From the NCBI GenBank assembly GCA_963710815.1, contig CAVQCA010000055.1:7997-71996 (forward strand): DNA of 64,000 bases. The letters run 5' to 3'. The notes under the pieces are model-generated. The model was not told where the DNA came from. It worked only from the letters and a program-made list of their open reading frames with translations, and did not search any database. Within the stretch, counting starts at the first letter, position 1, and each line of letters starts with the position of its first letter. Both the position numbers and the translations under genes were made by a program. Positions 26,752 to 35,432 of the stretch are shown here, piece after piece. This DNA is from CAVQCA01 sp963710815. Lineage in GTDB: Bacteria; Pseudomonadota; Gammaproteobacteria; UBA9214.

Positions 26752-26840
26752 GATTTACTGTTCCCCGTTTTGACCTTTGTGATGCAACATCGTTGAACCT
26801 CCCGGAAGCCCGCATCCTCACCGGATGGGCCAGCAGAACA

Positions 26841-28229
26841 TCACTTGCCGGCAGCGCTATTCCGAAGGTCCAGCAGCCGCCTGTTTTGCGGATCCACCTT
26901 CAACCCGATGCGGAGATACTCTTCCGCCTTCTTGTCCTCGAGCATCTCGCGCGCCCATACCACGAGATCGGCGTAGATGCCGGCGATCCTGGCTACTCCC
27001 TTCAACGCCTGTTCATTCTTCGGATCCTTCTTCAGAATCAGCTGGTAATAGTAATAGGCGTTATCTCCCTCGGGCTCCGTGTAATGGAGCTTTTCCAGCT
27101 CCTCTCCGGCCAGTGCCAGGTAGTGCTCATAGCGTGGCGCGACATCATCCCCGGGAGACGGCGCCGGTTGTTCCCGGGCCACCGCCGCGGGCGCTGCTGC
27201 AAGCATATCCTCGAGCGCGTCCACGACCATCGGCATGGTCTTGAAGGCACCCAGTACGATAGCCAGCAGTATCGTCATCGCACCCGCGAGACGCAGGGTA
27301 TTTTCATCCAGGAAGATTGCATTGATCCTCCTGAAGGCGTGCCGTGCGCCACCACCCGCGTCGCCCGGTCCCGTCCATCCCTCGGCATGCGGCTCGCGGG
27401 CAATACCCGCCAGCCCGGCTGCCGGGACGGAGAACGATTCGGCACTCCGGATCGTCTGGATATATTCGACCATCTCCCCCGCCGAGGCAAAGCGCTCATC
27501 GGGTTCCTTGGCGATCATCCGGTCGAGCAATTCCTGATACCGGTCCAGTTCGGGTGGCAGGGAAGGAACCGGCTCGGTCAGGTGCGCTATGATGATCTGG
27601 ATGTCCGAACTGCCCTCGTAGGGCTTCTTGCCCGTCAGCATCTCGTAGAGGATGACGCCGAGCGAATAGATGTCGGCACGGCCGTCAAGAGGCTTGCATT
27701 CAGCCTGTTCCGGGCTGATGTAGTAGGGGCTGCCCAGGGTCGTGCCGTCCCTGGTCAGCCTGCTGTCAGCCTCGACCTGCTTGGCCACGCCGAAATCGGT
27801 GAGCACGGGTGTCCCGTCCCGGTGAAACAGTATGTTCGCGGGTTTGATGTCGCGGTGAATGATATCTTTCCTGTGCACGAACTCCAGGCAGCCACCGATC
27901 GCCTCCACCAGATCCAGGGCGTCATCGGGACTGATCCCCCTGATGATCCGTTCCTCGAGGTCGCCTCCCTGAAGATATTCCATGGAGAAATAATGCCGTT
28001 CGCCAATGACGCCGATGTCATAAATGGTGATGATGTTGCGATGGTTCAGGGAGGCGATGATCCGGCCCTCGTTGACAAAACGGGCGGACTGGTAGACATC
28101 GGTGAACTTTTTCGGCAGCTTCAGGACGACGCGCCGGTTCAGGGATTCCTGCACGGCGAGATAGACGGAGGCCATGCCTCCCTCGGCGAGTGGCCGCAGA
28201 ATCCTGTACCCGGGTATCCTCAACGTCAT
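26841..28229 (-). CDS. Membrane-anchored Hanks-type Ser/Thr protein kinase with TPR-like tail
   Basis: 462 residues. Kinase domain about 8-270 with intact motifs: glycine loop LAEGGMASVYLA, Lys in VVLKLPK, catalytic HRDIKPANIL, DFGVAK and GSPYYISPEQ. One membrane helix (LAGAMTILLAIVLGAF, about 320-335) is followed by a region with a TPR-like repeat (DNAYYYYQLILKKDPKNEQA). The FHA gene ends 3 bp upstream and the PP2C gene lies downstream, forming a kinase/phosphatase/phosphopeptide-reader module. Such modules often act on type VI secretion or cell-envelope targets; none is nearby. Confidence 0.94.
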   Translation of the reverse strand: MTLRIPGYRILRPLAEGGMASVYLAVQESLNRRVVLKLPKKFTDVYQSARFVNEGRIIASLNHRNIITIYDIGVIGERHYFSMEYLQGGDLEERIIRGISPDDALDLVEAIGGCLEFVHRKDIIHRDIKPANILFHRDGTPVLTDFGVAKQVEADSRLTRDGTTLGSPYYISPEQAECKPLDGRADIYSLGVILYEMLTGKKPYEGSSDIQIIIAHLTEPVPSLPPELDRYQELLDRMIAKEPDERFASAGEMVEYIQTIRSAESFSVPAAGLAGIAREPHAEGWTGPGDAGGGARHAFRRINAIFLDENTLRLAGAMTILLAIVLGAFKTMPMVVDALEDMLAAAPAAVAREQPAPSPGDDVAPRYEHYLALAGEELEKLHYTEPEGDNAYYYYQLILKKDPKNEQALKGVARIAGIYADLVVWAREMLEDKKAEEYLRIGLKVDPQNRRLLDLRNSAAGK

Positions 28230-28232
28230 GGG

Positions 28233-28946
28233 TCAGGGCTTGTCCGCGGGGCGGTTATAAAACATCATCGACAGTCCGCGCACGGAGAGTCTGTCACTGT
28301 CTTCCAGTTTCATCGGCGCCGAAACACTCATGCCGTTGACCCGGACCCTGCCGCGCCCCTCGGGAACGATATAAAACCCGTCGGCTTTGCATACCACCCT
28401 GGCGGCCACGCGCGGTGCAAACCAGCCGGGGGTCGTGATATCGGCATCGGCGATTTTCCCGATCTTGAAGTTCAGCCTGGTCAGGGGATAGCGGGCGCGC
28501 CTGTGCTCCATACTCGTCAACAGCAGATAGGCCGTATAATTCGCCCGGCGTTGCCTGATCATCTCGCCAAGATTGGACACATCGACCTCGACGGTCGCAC
28601 CCTGCACCACTTGCTGTGTATCGCTGCTTTGCGAACGTGGCAACGCCGCCTCTGATTCCCCGTTCGAGAGCTTCAGGATATGCTTGGAGATAACGACCTC
28701 GTCGCTTTCGGAAAGCAGATGGCGGGATATGCGCTTGCCGTTGACGAAGGTGCCGTTTCTGCTTGTGGCATCCTTGACGATGAGGTCCTCCCCCTCCCTG
28801 ACGATCTGCGCATGATGTGCCGACACGCCTGCATTATCGATCCTGATGTCGTTGTCGGTACTGCGACCGATCGTGGTCACGTCGGACAACAACTCCACTT
28901 CGTCCTTCAGCATATCCCTGTAAAACACCTGAATGTGAGCCATCAA
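28233..28946 (-). CDS. FHA-domain protein with a second, degenerate FHA-like domain
   Basis: 237 residues. The first FHA domain (about 8-100) has the phosphothreonine-binding landmarks GRSTDND, SAHHAQI and the RNGTFVNG loop. A second region (about 150-235) resembles an FHA fold (KIGKIADADI, VRVNGMSV) without the full recognition set. FHA proteins bind phosphothreonine on kinases or substrates. It is first in the module: FHA, then kinase, then PP2C, with only 3 bp to the kinase. Confidence 0.9.
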   Translation of the reverse strand: MMAHIQVFYRDMLKDEVELLSDVTTIGRSTDNDIRIDNAGVSAHHAQIVREGEDLIVKDATSRNGTFVNGKRISRHLLSESDEVVISKHILKLSNGESEAALPRSQSSDTQQVVQGATVEVDVSNLGEMIRQRRANYTAYLLLTSMEHRRARYPLTRLNFKIGKIADADITTPGWFAPRVAARVVCKADGFYIVPEGRGRVRVNGMSVSAPMKLEDSDRLSVRGLSMMFYNRPADKP

Positions 28947-29387
28947 TAGTCCCCTGCCCGATATATCAACCGATTACTGCCTTTCCTGGAGAGAGCCGCG
29001 GGAATCCCGTTCGGCAGGGAGACTGCCGTCTGGCCACCGCGCAGGCGCCGCCAGGGTATTCAATGCATCGTCCTGCAACCCGCTCCTGAAAACAGGTCAT
29101 CACCGACTGTATCGACCGTATCATGGACAACCTGAATGAATGGCATCGGTACGCACGGCTTCTCCCGGCAAATTTCCGGCAAGCCGCGCTTCACAGGGGC
29201 GCACGAATGGCAAGGCGAACCTGAAGATCGACCAGGGGTACCTGGTGACTTCGGAAAAGGATCAACGGTATGTGTCCTGACTTTATATTTTATTCAGGAT
29301 CATGGCTGAGAAAGCCAGGGTGCCATGCCCGGTCGACCGTGGCCTGGGCACCTGATGCGCCGAAGGCGCAGCCCTCCTGACCAGGCC
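28947..29387. other. Intergenic region without a supported gene
   Basis: 441 bp between the FHA start and the end of the ChaN-like gene. A 33-codon frame at 29123 has no ribosome site and was not called. A small hairpin (TGCGCC at 29356-29361 with GGCGCA at 29365-29370) lies downstream of the ChaN-like stop but lacks a T run, so a terminator role is doubtful. It should contain the promoter of the FHA/kinase module. Confidence 0.45.
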
Positions 29388-30611
29388 CTATTGCAACGTG
29401 ATCTGGTAACTCAGCTCCCGCGATCCCAGCAACCAGTGTTCGCGGCGAACCTTGATCGTGACGCGATCACCCGGCCGCTTGTTCCAGGTCAGGACGCGCA
29501 GGTCCGCGAGATCGTGGACGGCCTCGCCATCGACGGCAATAATCTGGTCGTCGTGCTCCAGACCGGTCCGTTTGCAGGGACTGTCCGGCAGACACTCATT
29601 GACCCTGAGCTTGCCGTCCTTCTCGTCGAGCAGGGCGCCGAATTTTCCGGACGGCGGCAACGACTGTTCCCGCGGCAGCAACAGGTAGTCCGCCAGTCCC
29701 GGTTCCAGCTCTCCATCCCATTCAGTGAGGACGACGGCGCTATCCGCGTCGAGGCGGCGTTTGAGACGCCGGGGGATACCGCTGCCATAGGCGAGATGAC
29801 CCTCGCCGGCAAGCACCACCATGGTGTAATCGGGATGAGCACGCAGGTAGTCAGCAGCGCGCTCCGCCATGCCCTCGTCCCAGAGCAGCTGCACATCGAC
29901 AAAATTCCCGAAGCTGTGCCCGCCCATGCCCCGGTGATTCTCGAATACCTGGCGAAGACGCGCCTCATACGCCGTGTCGGAACGGTCGATCCCATCCGGC
30001 AGCTCCTTGCGCTCCGTCGCCGTCAATCCCTTGATCCCCACACGTCCCACCTTGCTGGTCAACTCCTCCGGCAGGTTCAGGGCCACGACCGGTATATGAT
30101 GCTCGCGTGCGTACGCGAGGATAGGCGCGTAATTGCGGAAATCAAAACGCCAGCGCCGGTAGTATTCGGTGCCGCGCAGCAGCTGCGTCACGTCCAGCTT
30201 CCCTTCGATATAGTCGTCAAGGGTGCCCTGGAAGGGCTGCTGAAAGGCCTCCATGCCGATGGCAAGCCGCGGGTGTACGGCATGCAGGCGACGAATGATC
30301 TCCAGCTGCATCAGGTGACTCTCATAGCGGTCATGGATCTCACCCACCATCACCACGCGTTTGCCGGCAAGCACGGGAATAATACTCTCGAGGTTCGTGG
30401 TAGCATTCAGATCCAGCACCGTGGTGAGCGCCGGCGCCGGTCGAACCGGATGTACGGCGGTTACCGGAGCGGCGGCATGTCCTTGCGTGTGCGCTTCCGC
30501 CTTTCGATGCGGCAGGCCGGTCGCGCAAGCGCTGAGAAAGGGCGGCAACAGCAGTATCGCGGCGCTCCGGGCGAGACGCGATATCAGGGGGTTCGGGCGT
30601 TTGTCGGTCAT
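29388..30611 (-). CDS. ChaN-like (DUF399) lipoprotein with C-terminal PDZ domain
   Basis: A 407-residue lipoprotein from the ATG at 30611 (MTDKRPNPL); the lipobox LSAC is in PPFLSACATG. Residues about 75-300 match the ChaN/DUF399 haem-binding lipoprotein family (VVMVGEIHDRYESHL, AIGMEAFQQPFQGTLDD, VVLAGEGHLAYGSGIPRR). Residues about 315-400 form a PDZ-like domain (LPDSPCKRTGLEHDDQIIAV). ChaN binds haem in Campylobacter; PDZ domains typically bind protein C-termini. Its role here is unknown. The longer frame to 30818 has no support. Confidence 0.83.
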   Translation of the reverse strand: MTDKRPNPLISRLARSAAILLLPPFLSACATGLPHRKAEAHTQGHAAAPVTAVHPVRPAPALTTVLDLNATTNLESIIPVLAGKRVVMVGEIHDRYESHLMQLEIIRRLHAVHPRLAIGMEAFQQPFQGTLDDYIEGKLDVTQLLRGTEYYRRWRFDFRNYAPILAYAREHHIPVVALNLPEELTSKVGRVGIKGLTATERKELPDGIDRSDTAYEARLRQVFENHRGMGGHSFGNFVDVQLLWDEGMAERAADYLRAHPDYTMVVLAGEGHLAYGSGIPRRLKRRLDADSAVVLTEWDGELEPGLADYLLLPREQSLPPSGKFGALLDEKDGKLRVNECLPDSPCKRTGLEHDDQIIAVDGEAVHDLADLRVLTWNKRPGDRVTIKVRREHWLLGSRELSYQITLQ

Positions 30612-30699
30612 GGGCTGGAATCGGGTTGCAGATCTTCGGGCTGGCCCTGGTCGAATGTTGACAATGTCCGGCGTATGGAAGTTCGCAGCCACTGTGTGG

Positions 30700-31350
30700 T
30701 CACTTGCCGGCGTTGCCGGAGATTTCCTCGTGCCCCGCGGGCGAGAGCAGTGGCTCGAGGTAGGGCCAGAGCGTATCCAGCAGCAAAGGCTGGGCCCCGG
30801 CGGTCGGGTGTATGCCATCCTCCTGCATCAGGCGCCGGTCTTCCGCGACCCCGGCGAGAAAGAACGGCACCAGCGAAACATGCCGCTCCGTGGCGACCTG
30901 CCGATAGACCTGGTGAAACTTCCCGGCATAAATGCTGCCATAATTGGGCGGCAGTCGCATGCCCAGCAACAGCACCCGCGCGCCCTGTTCCTGACTTGCG
31001 CGGACGAGATGCACCAGGTTGTCCCGCATTTCCCCGAGGCCGATGCCGCGCAAACCATCGTTTCCGCCCAGTTCGATGATCACGACGACGGGTCGGTACT
31101 TCGCGAGCGCCGCGTCGATGCGCGGTACGGCCGCACGAGTCGTCTCGCCGCTGATGCTGAGGTTGACCACCCGGTATCGACGGGACGTGGCCCGCAGGCG
31201 CTCCTCCAGCAAGCGCACCCAGCCCCGCTCCGTTTCGATCCCGTAGGCGGCACTGAGGCTGTCGCCGAGCACGAGGATCACCGGCGGCGGACCGGCGGCC
31301 AGACAACTTCCCGGCAGGCACAACAGCAACAGCAGGAGAATCGGCTTCAT
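30700..31350 (-). CDS. tesA: SGNH/GDSL esterase, TesA (multifunctional acyl-CoA thioesterase/lysophospholipase)
   Basis: A 216-residue periplasmic hydrolase with a signal peptide (MKPILLLLLLCLPGSCLA). The blocks are intact: GDSLSAAYG (catalytic Ser), the Gly in VNLSISGET, GGNDGLRG, and DGIHPTAGAQ (catalytic Asp/His). It is divergent from ybbA with overlapping 5' regions, the same arrangement as tesA-ybbAP in E. coli, which supports the name. Confidence 0.92.
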   Translation of the reverse strand: MKPILLLLLLCLPGSCLAAGPPPVILVLGDSLSAAYGIETERGWVRLLEERLRATSRRYRVVNLSISGETTRAAVPRIDAALAKYRPVVVIIELGGNDGLRGIGLGEMRDNLVHLVRASQEQGARVLLLGMRLPPNYGSIYAGKFHQVYRQVATERHVSLVPFFLAGVAEDRRLMQEDGIHPTAGAQPLLLDTLWPYLEPLLSPAGHEEISGNAGK

Positions 31351-31372
31351 GGAGACAGATTGTAGCGCGATA

Positions 31373-32035
31373 ATGGTACAGGCGCGTCAGCTCGGCAAAT
31401 GGGTCATGGGACCCGAGGGACGGCTGGATATCCTGTACGACGTCAATCTCGATATCGCCGCGCATGAGGCGGTGGCGATACTCGGCGCCTCCGGATCGGG
31501 CAAGTCCACCCTCCTCGGCCTGCTCGCCGGTCTGGACACCCCCAGCGGCGGCGAGGTCAACCTGCTGGGCAGGGCGCTGCACGACATGGATGAGGATGCA
31601 CGCGCCGCGCTGCGCGCCGGGCGGATCGGTTTCGTGTTCCAGTCCTTCCAGTTGCTTCCCACCCTGACCGCGCTGGAAAATGTCCGTCTGGCGCTTGAGC
31701 TCGCCGGCAGTCGCGACCGGGATGACCGCGCCCGGGAATCGCTCGAACTGGTCGGGCTGTCCCGGCGACTGCACCATTACCCGACACAACTCTCCGGCGG
31801 TGAACAGCAGCGCGTGGCCATCGCCCGCGCCTTCGTCCCTCATCCCGAGGTACTGTTTGCCGACGAACCCACGGGTAACCTCGATCAGTCGACGGGAGAA
31901 CCGGTGATCGAGCTTTTGTTTACCCTGCGGGCCAGTTATGGCACCGCGCTGGTGCTGGTGACCCACGACGCCGGGATTGCACAACGATGCGAATGCCGCT
32001 ACCTGCTGGATAACGGGACCCTGGTGCCGACATGA
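31373..32035 (+). CDS. ybbA: ABC transporter ATP-binding protein YbbA
   Basis: 220 residues from the ATG at 31373 (MVQARQLGK); a start at 31349 would overlap the tesA start codon. Walker A GASGSGKSTLLGLLAGLD, Q-loop FVFQSFQLLPTLTALENVRL, signature QLSGGEQQRVAIARAF and Walker B LFADEPTGNLD are present. It works with the large FtsX-like permease YbbP, with which it overlaps by 4 bp. Natural substrate unknown. Confidence 0.93.
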   Translation: MVQARQLGKWVMGPEGRLDILYDVNLDIAAHEAVAILGASGSGKSTLLGLLAGLDTPSGGEVNLLGRALHDMDEDARAALRAGRIGFVFQSFQLLPTLTALENVRLALELAGSRDRDDRARESLELVGLSRRLHHYPTQLSGGEQQRVAIARAFVPHPEVLFADEPTGNLDQSTGEPVIELLFTLRASYGTALVLVTHDAGIAQRCECRYLLDNGTLVPT

Positions 32036-34521
32036 CGCTGCCGTTGCGGCTGTTGCGGATCCTGCCAGACTACCGGCGCACCCCGGAACTGCGCATCCTG
32101 GCGCTGGGCGTGGTGCTGGCGGTAGCGGCGCTGTCCTCCGTCGGTTTTTTCACCGACCGGGTGCAGCGCGCCATGTCGGAACAGGCGACGGAATTGCTGG
32201 GGGCGGACCTGGTTGTCACCTCGCCCACGACGCCGCGGGCCGCACTGATCCGCGCCGCGCGCGAGGCCGGTTTGCAGGTAGCGGAGACCGTGAGCTTCCC
32301 CAGTGTCGCGCTCTACCGGGACCGGACCCTCCTCACCGGGATCAAGGCCGTCGGCGCCGGCTACCCGCTGCGCGGCCGGCTGCGCCTGGCCGCGCGTCCC
32401 GGGGGTGAGGAATTCACGACGCATGACATCCCGGCGCCGGGTGAGGTCTGGGTGGAGCCGCGCGTGTTGCAACAGCTTGGCGCTAACATCGGGGACAGGA
32501 TCCAGCTCGGTGATCGCGATTTCATCGCCGCCCGCGTATTGCGTTACGAGCCGGACCGCGGTGGCGGCCTGTTCCAGATCGCGCCGCGCATCCTGCTCAA
32601 CACCGCCGATCTCCCCGCCACCGGCCTCATCACTCCCGCGAGCCGGGTGCACTACCGATTGCTGCTGGCGGGCCCGGAAGCCGCGATCAAGGCATACCGC
32701 ACGCGGTTGCAGCGGCGCCTGGGACCGGGTGAACGTCTGCAGGATGTCAGTGATGCACGGCCGGAGCTGCGTACGGCGCTCGACCGGGCGCGGCAATTTC
32801 TCGGCCTCGCCGCCGTGACCGCGGCACTCCTGGCCGGGGCGGCCATCTCGGTGGCGGCGCGACATTATGCGGAGCGGCAGGCCGATGCCGGAGCGGTGAT
32901 GCGCTGTCTCGGCGCCAGCGGCCGCATGGTGCTGTTCACCTACGCCACCCGGGTGTTGTGGCTGGCGCTCGCCGCCAGCCTGGCAGGGTGTGTGCTGGGC
33001 TTTTTCGCCCAGCAGTTGCTGGCGCTGCTGCTGGCGCACTGGTTCACCGCTTCGCTGCCGGCAGCCTCGGCGATGCCGGTACTGATCAGCACCGCGGTCG
33101 GGCTGGTCACGGTCACCGGCTTTGCCCTGCCCTACCTGCTCACCCTGGCGCGGGTCCCGCCGTTGCGCGTCCTGCGTCGCGAACTGGAGCCGCCGTCACC
33201 CTCGGCGTGGCTGGTGGTGCTGCTGGCGTTTGCCGTTCTGGCGATGCTGCTGCTGCAGGTTGCCGGCGATCCCGAACTGGCGGGCTGGCTGCTGCTCGGA
33301 ACCGCCGGCACCGGTCTGCTGCTCTGGCTGTCCGGTCTCGGCCTGATCCGCATCCTGCCCGTATTCCTCCGCCACGGGCGACTCGCCTGGCGATTCGGAC
33401 TCACCGGACTGGCCCGGCACGAACGCCAGGGCGCACTGCAGGTGGCGGGGTTCGGCCTGGGAATCATGGCTCTGCTGATCCTCGGCATCGTCCGGCTCGA
33501 CTTGCTGGGCAGTTGGCAGGCGAACCTGCCGGCCTCCGCACCCAATCAGTTCCTGATCAACGTGCAGAAGGATGAAATCGAACCCCTGGGTGCGCTGTTG
33601 CGCGCCGGGGGTGTCTCCCTGAACGGTTTCCATCCCATGGTGCGCGGCCGCCTGGTCGCAATCAATGGCCGGGCGGTGCGGCCGGAAGACTACGCGGGAG
33701 CGCGCGCCCGTCGTCTCGTCGAACGCGAATTCAACCTGTCCTGGGCGGAGCGGCTGGCGGATGACAACCGGATCGTCGCCGGACGCTGGTGGCCCGACGG
33801 CGCCTCCGGCGGCAATGGACTTTCGCTCGAACAGGGGATTGCGAAAACCCTCGACATCGGACTCGGCGACCGCCTGCGCTTCAGCATCGCCGGGCAGGAA
33901 CTGACCGCCCGTGTGAGCAGCCTGCGCACGGTCGAGTGGGATTCGTTCCGCGTCAACTTCTTCGTCCTGCTGCCGCCGGGCGTGCTGGATCACTATCCTG
34001 CGACCTATATCACCAGCTTCCATCTCCCCGCGAACCACAGCGGTCTGATCACCCGGCTGATCCGGCGATTTCCGAGCGTCACCGTGATCGACGTCCGCGC
34101 CATCATTGCCCAGGTGCGTGCGATCATGGACCGTGCCACCCTGGCGGTCGAGTATGTCTTCGGGTTCACCCTGCTGGCGGGCCTGATGGTGCTCTACGCC
34201 GCGATCCAGGCGAGCCGCGAGGGGCGCCGTCACGATACGGCGATTTTGAGAACCCTGGGCGCCAGCCGGAGCCAGGTGCTGGCAAGCCTGTTCATCGAGT
34301 TCGCCACCCTCGGCACACTCGCCGGCCTGCTGGCCTCCGCCGGCGCCAGCGCGGTGGGCTACATCCTCGCCGACCGGGTGTTCGACCTGCCCTACCACGT
34401 CGACCCCTGGGTCTGGGTGGCCGGCACGCTCGGGGGCGCACTGGGCGTGGGCCTGGCCGGGGCACTGGGTACACGGTCTATCCTGGCGCGGCCGCCGCTG
34501 CAGACGCTGCGCGGCGACTGA
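32032..34521 (+). CDS. ybbP: FtsX-like ABC permease YbbP
   Basis: 829 residues, the expected size for YbbP. It has two FtsX-like modules: a first membrane helix (ILALGVVLAVAALSSVGFF), a periplasmic region, several central helices (LALAASLAGCVLGFFAQQLL, PVLISTAVGLVTVTGFAL), and a C-terminal set (YVFGFTLLAGLMVLYAAIQA, LGGALGVGLAGALG). The frame is intact throughout. It overlaps ybbA by 4 bp. Confidence 0.93.
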   Translation: MTLPLRLLRILPDYRRTPELRILALGVVLAVAALSSVGFFTDRVQRAMSEQATELLGADLVVTSPTTPRAALIRAAREAGLQVAETVSFPSVALYRDRTLLTGIKAVGAGYPLRGRLRLAARPGGEEFTTHDIPAPGEVWVEPRVLQQLGANIGDRIQLGDRDFIAARVLRYEPDRGGGLFQIAPRILLNTADLPATGLITPASRVHYRLLLAGPEAAIKAYRTRLQRRLGPGERLQDVSDARPELRTALDRARQFLGLAAVTAALLAGAAISVAARHYAERQADAGAVMRCLGASGRMVLFTYATRVLWLALAASLAGCVLGFFAQQLLALLLAHWFTASLPAASAMPVLISTAVGLVTVTGFALPYLLTLARVPPLRVLRRELEPPSPSAWLVVLLAFAVLAMLLLQVAGDPELAGWLLLGTAGTGLLLWLSGLGLIRILPVFLRHGRLAWRFGLTGLARHERQGALQVAGFGLGIMALLILGIVRLDLLGSWQANLPASAPNQFLINVQKDEIEPLGALLRAGGVSLNGFHPMVRGRLVAINGRAVRPEDYAGARARRLVEREFNLSWAERLADDNRIVAGRWWPDGASGGNGLSLEQGIAKTLDIGLGDRLRFSIAGQELTARVSSLRTVEWDSFRVNFFVLLPPGVLDHYPATYITSFHLPANHSGLITRLIRRFPSVTVIDVRAIIAQVRAIMDRATLAVEYVFGFTLLAGLMVLYAAIQASREGRRHDTAILRTLGASRSQVLASLFIEFATLGTLAGLLASAGASAVGYILADRVFDLPYHVDPWVWVAGTLGGALGVGLAGALGTRSILARPPLQTLRGD

Positions 34522-34637
34522 TGCGGGCCAGGAACCTGTCGGACTCGGGGGATCGTATCGCGCTGCGCACATCCCCGAGACGGGCCGTGCACGACGCCAC
34601 TGTCCTCTGCTAATCTACCAGCAGGCATCATATTTCC

Positions 34638-34654
34638 GGGACCGCAGCGGTCCC
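34638..34654. other. 17-bp dyad between ybbP and the CBS gene
   Basis: GGGACCG and CGGTCCC flank a CAG centre, about 25 bp before the CBS start codon. It could be an operator or a hairpin in the leader; there is no T run, so it is not a clear terminator. Confidence 0.3.
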
Positions 34655-34679
34655 GCCTGACATCCAGGGAGGAGGTTCA

Positions 34680-35108
34680 ATGCGGACAATCAGCCAGATA
34701 CTCGAGGAGAAAGGCCATGAGGTCTTGTCAATCCATCCCGGCGCCTCGGTCTACAACGCGATCGAGGTCATGGCCGAAAACGGCATCGGCGCGCTGATGG
34801 TCATGGAAGAGACCCGGCCCGTGGGACTGATCTCGGAGCGGGACTATGCACGCAACGTAACCCTTAAAGGGCTTTCTTCCAGGGACACCGAGGTCAGGGA
34901 GGTCATGACCACGCACGTCTACTGCGTCCGCCCGGAGCAGACGCTCGAGGAGTGCATGGCCCTAATGACGGAGAAGCGTGTGAGGCACCTGCCGGTGACG
35001 GAGGGTGATCGCCTGGTGGGTATCATCTCCATCGGCGACCTGGTCAAATCCATCATCGCCGAACAGCAATTCATCATCGAACAGCTGGAACATTACATCT
35101 GCGGCTAG
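34680..35108 (+). CDS. Two-CBS-domain protein
   Basis: 142 residues consisting of a paired CBS (Bateman) module: first CBS about 8-65 (GASVYNAIEVMAENGIGALM, then GLISERDYARNV), second about 73-130 (MTTHVYCVRPEQTLEECMAL, then LVGIISIGDLVKSII). Bateman modules bind adenosine nucleotides. No attached effector domain is present. The ATG at 34680 has a strong GGAGGAGG site. Its stop codon lies inside the left target duplication of a MITE-like element. Confidence 0.93.
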   Translation: MRTISQILEEKGHEVLSIHPGASVYNAIEVMAENGIGALMVMEETRPVGLISERDYARNVTLKGLSSRDTEVREVMTTHVYCVRPEQTLEECMALMTEKRVRHLPVTEGDRLVGIISIGDLVKSIIAEQQFIIEQLEHYICG

Positions 35109-35111
35109 GCC

Positions 35112-35254
35112 GAATGGCGCTTGCTTAAGATCAAAATCGTGATAAACAGCCACGGAAAACACAGAAATTATCTGTGAATATTCCGTGTTTTTCCGTGTGT
35201 TCCGTGGCCATTTATTTTTTTATAATGACGATATCCCTTAAGTAAGCGCCATTC
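35112..35254. mobile_element. MITE-like element, family A, copy 1
   Basis: A 143-bp non-coding element. Its ends are inverted: GAATGGCGCTTGCTTAAG on the left and CTTAAGTAAGCGCCATTC on the right, with one mismatch. It is internally palindromic around CACGGAAAACAC and GTGTTTTTCCGTG. The flanks CGGCTAGGCC (35102-35111) and CGGTTAGGCC (35255-35264) look like a 10-bp target duplication with one change. The left flank includes the CBS stop codon. Other copies: 38610-38750 and 56697-56848. The rest of the 324-bp gap shows no gene. Confidence 0.8.
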
Positions 35255-35432
35255 CGGTTAGGCCCGAGTAGACCCGGGCGGTGGCAGGTGCTGCCCCGTC
35301 CCGCAGCGGGATGGGAAGCCCGGCGGAACAAGCTCCAGAAAGTCGCACACGCCATCTTTCATATCGACGACGCCGGCCCCGGCCACGTCTATAATGGGCC
35401 CGGTGCGATTTTTCACCCCGGTTTATTGATTC

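Noticed and set aside
29123..29224. 33-codon small frame in the FHA/ChaN intergenic region
   Set aside because: No ribosome site or family similarity visible; too short to trust.
29325..31079. Long open frame on the plus strand over the ChaN-like and TesA genes
   Set aside because: It runs antisense to a well-supported lipoprotein gene and has no recognisable domains; a shadow of high-GC codon bias.
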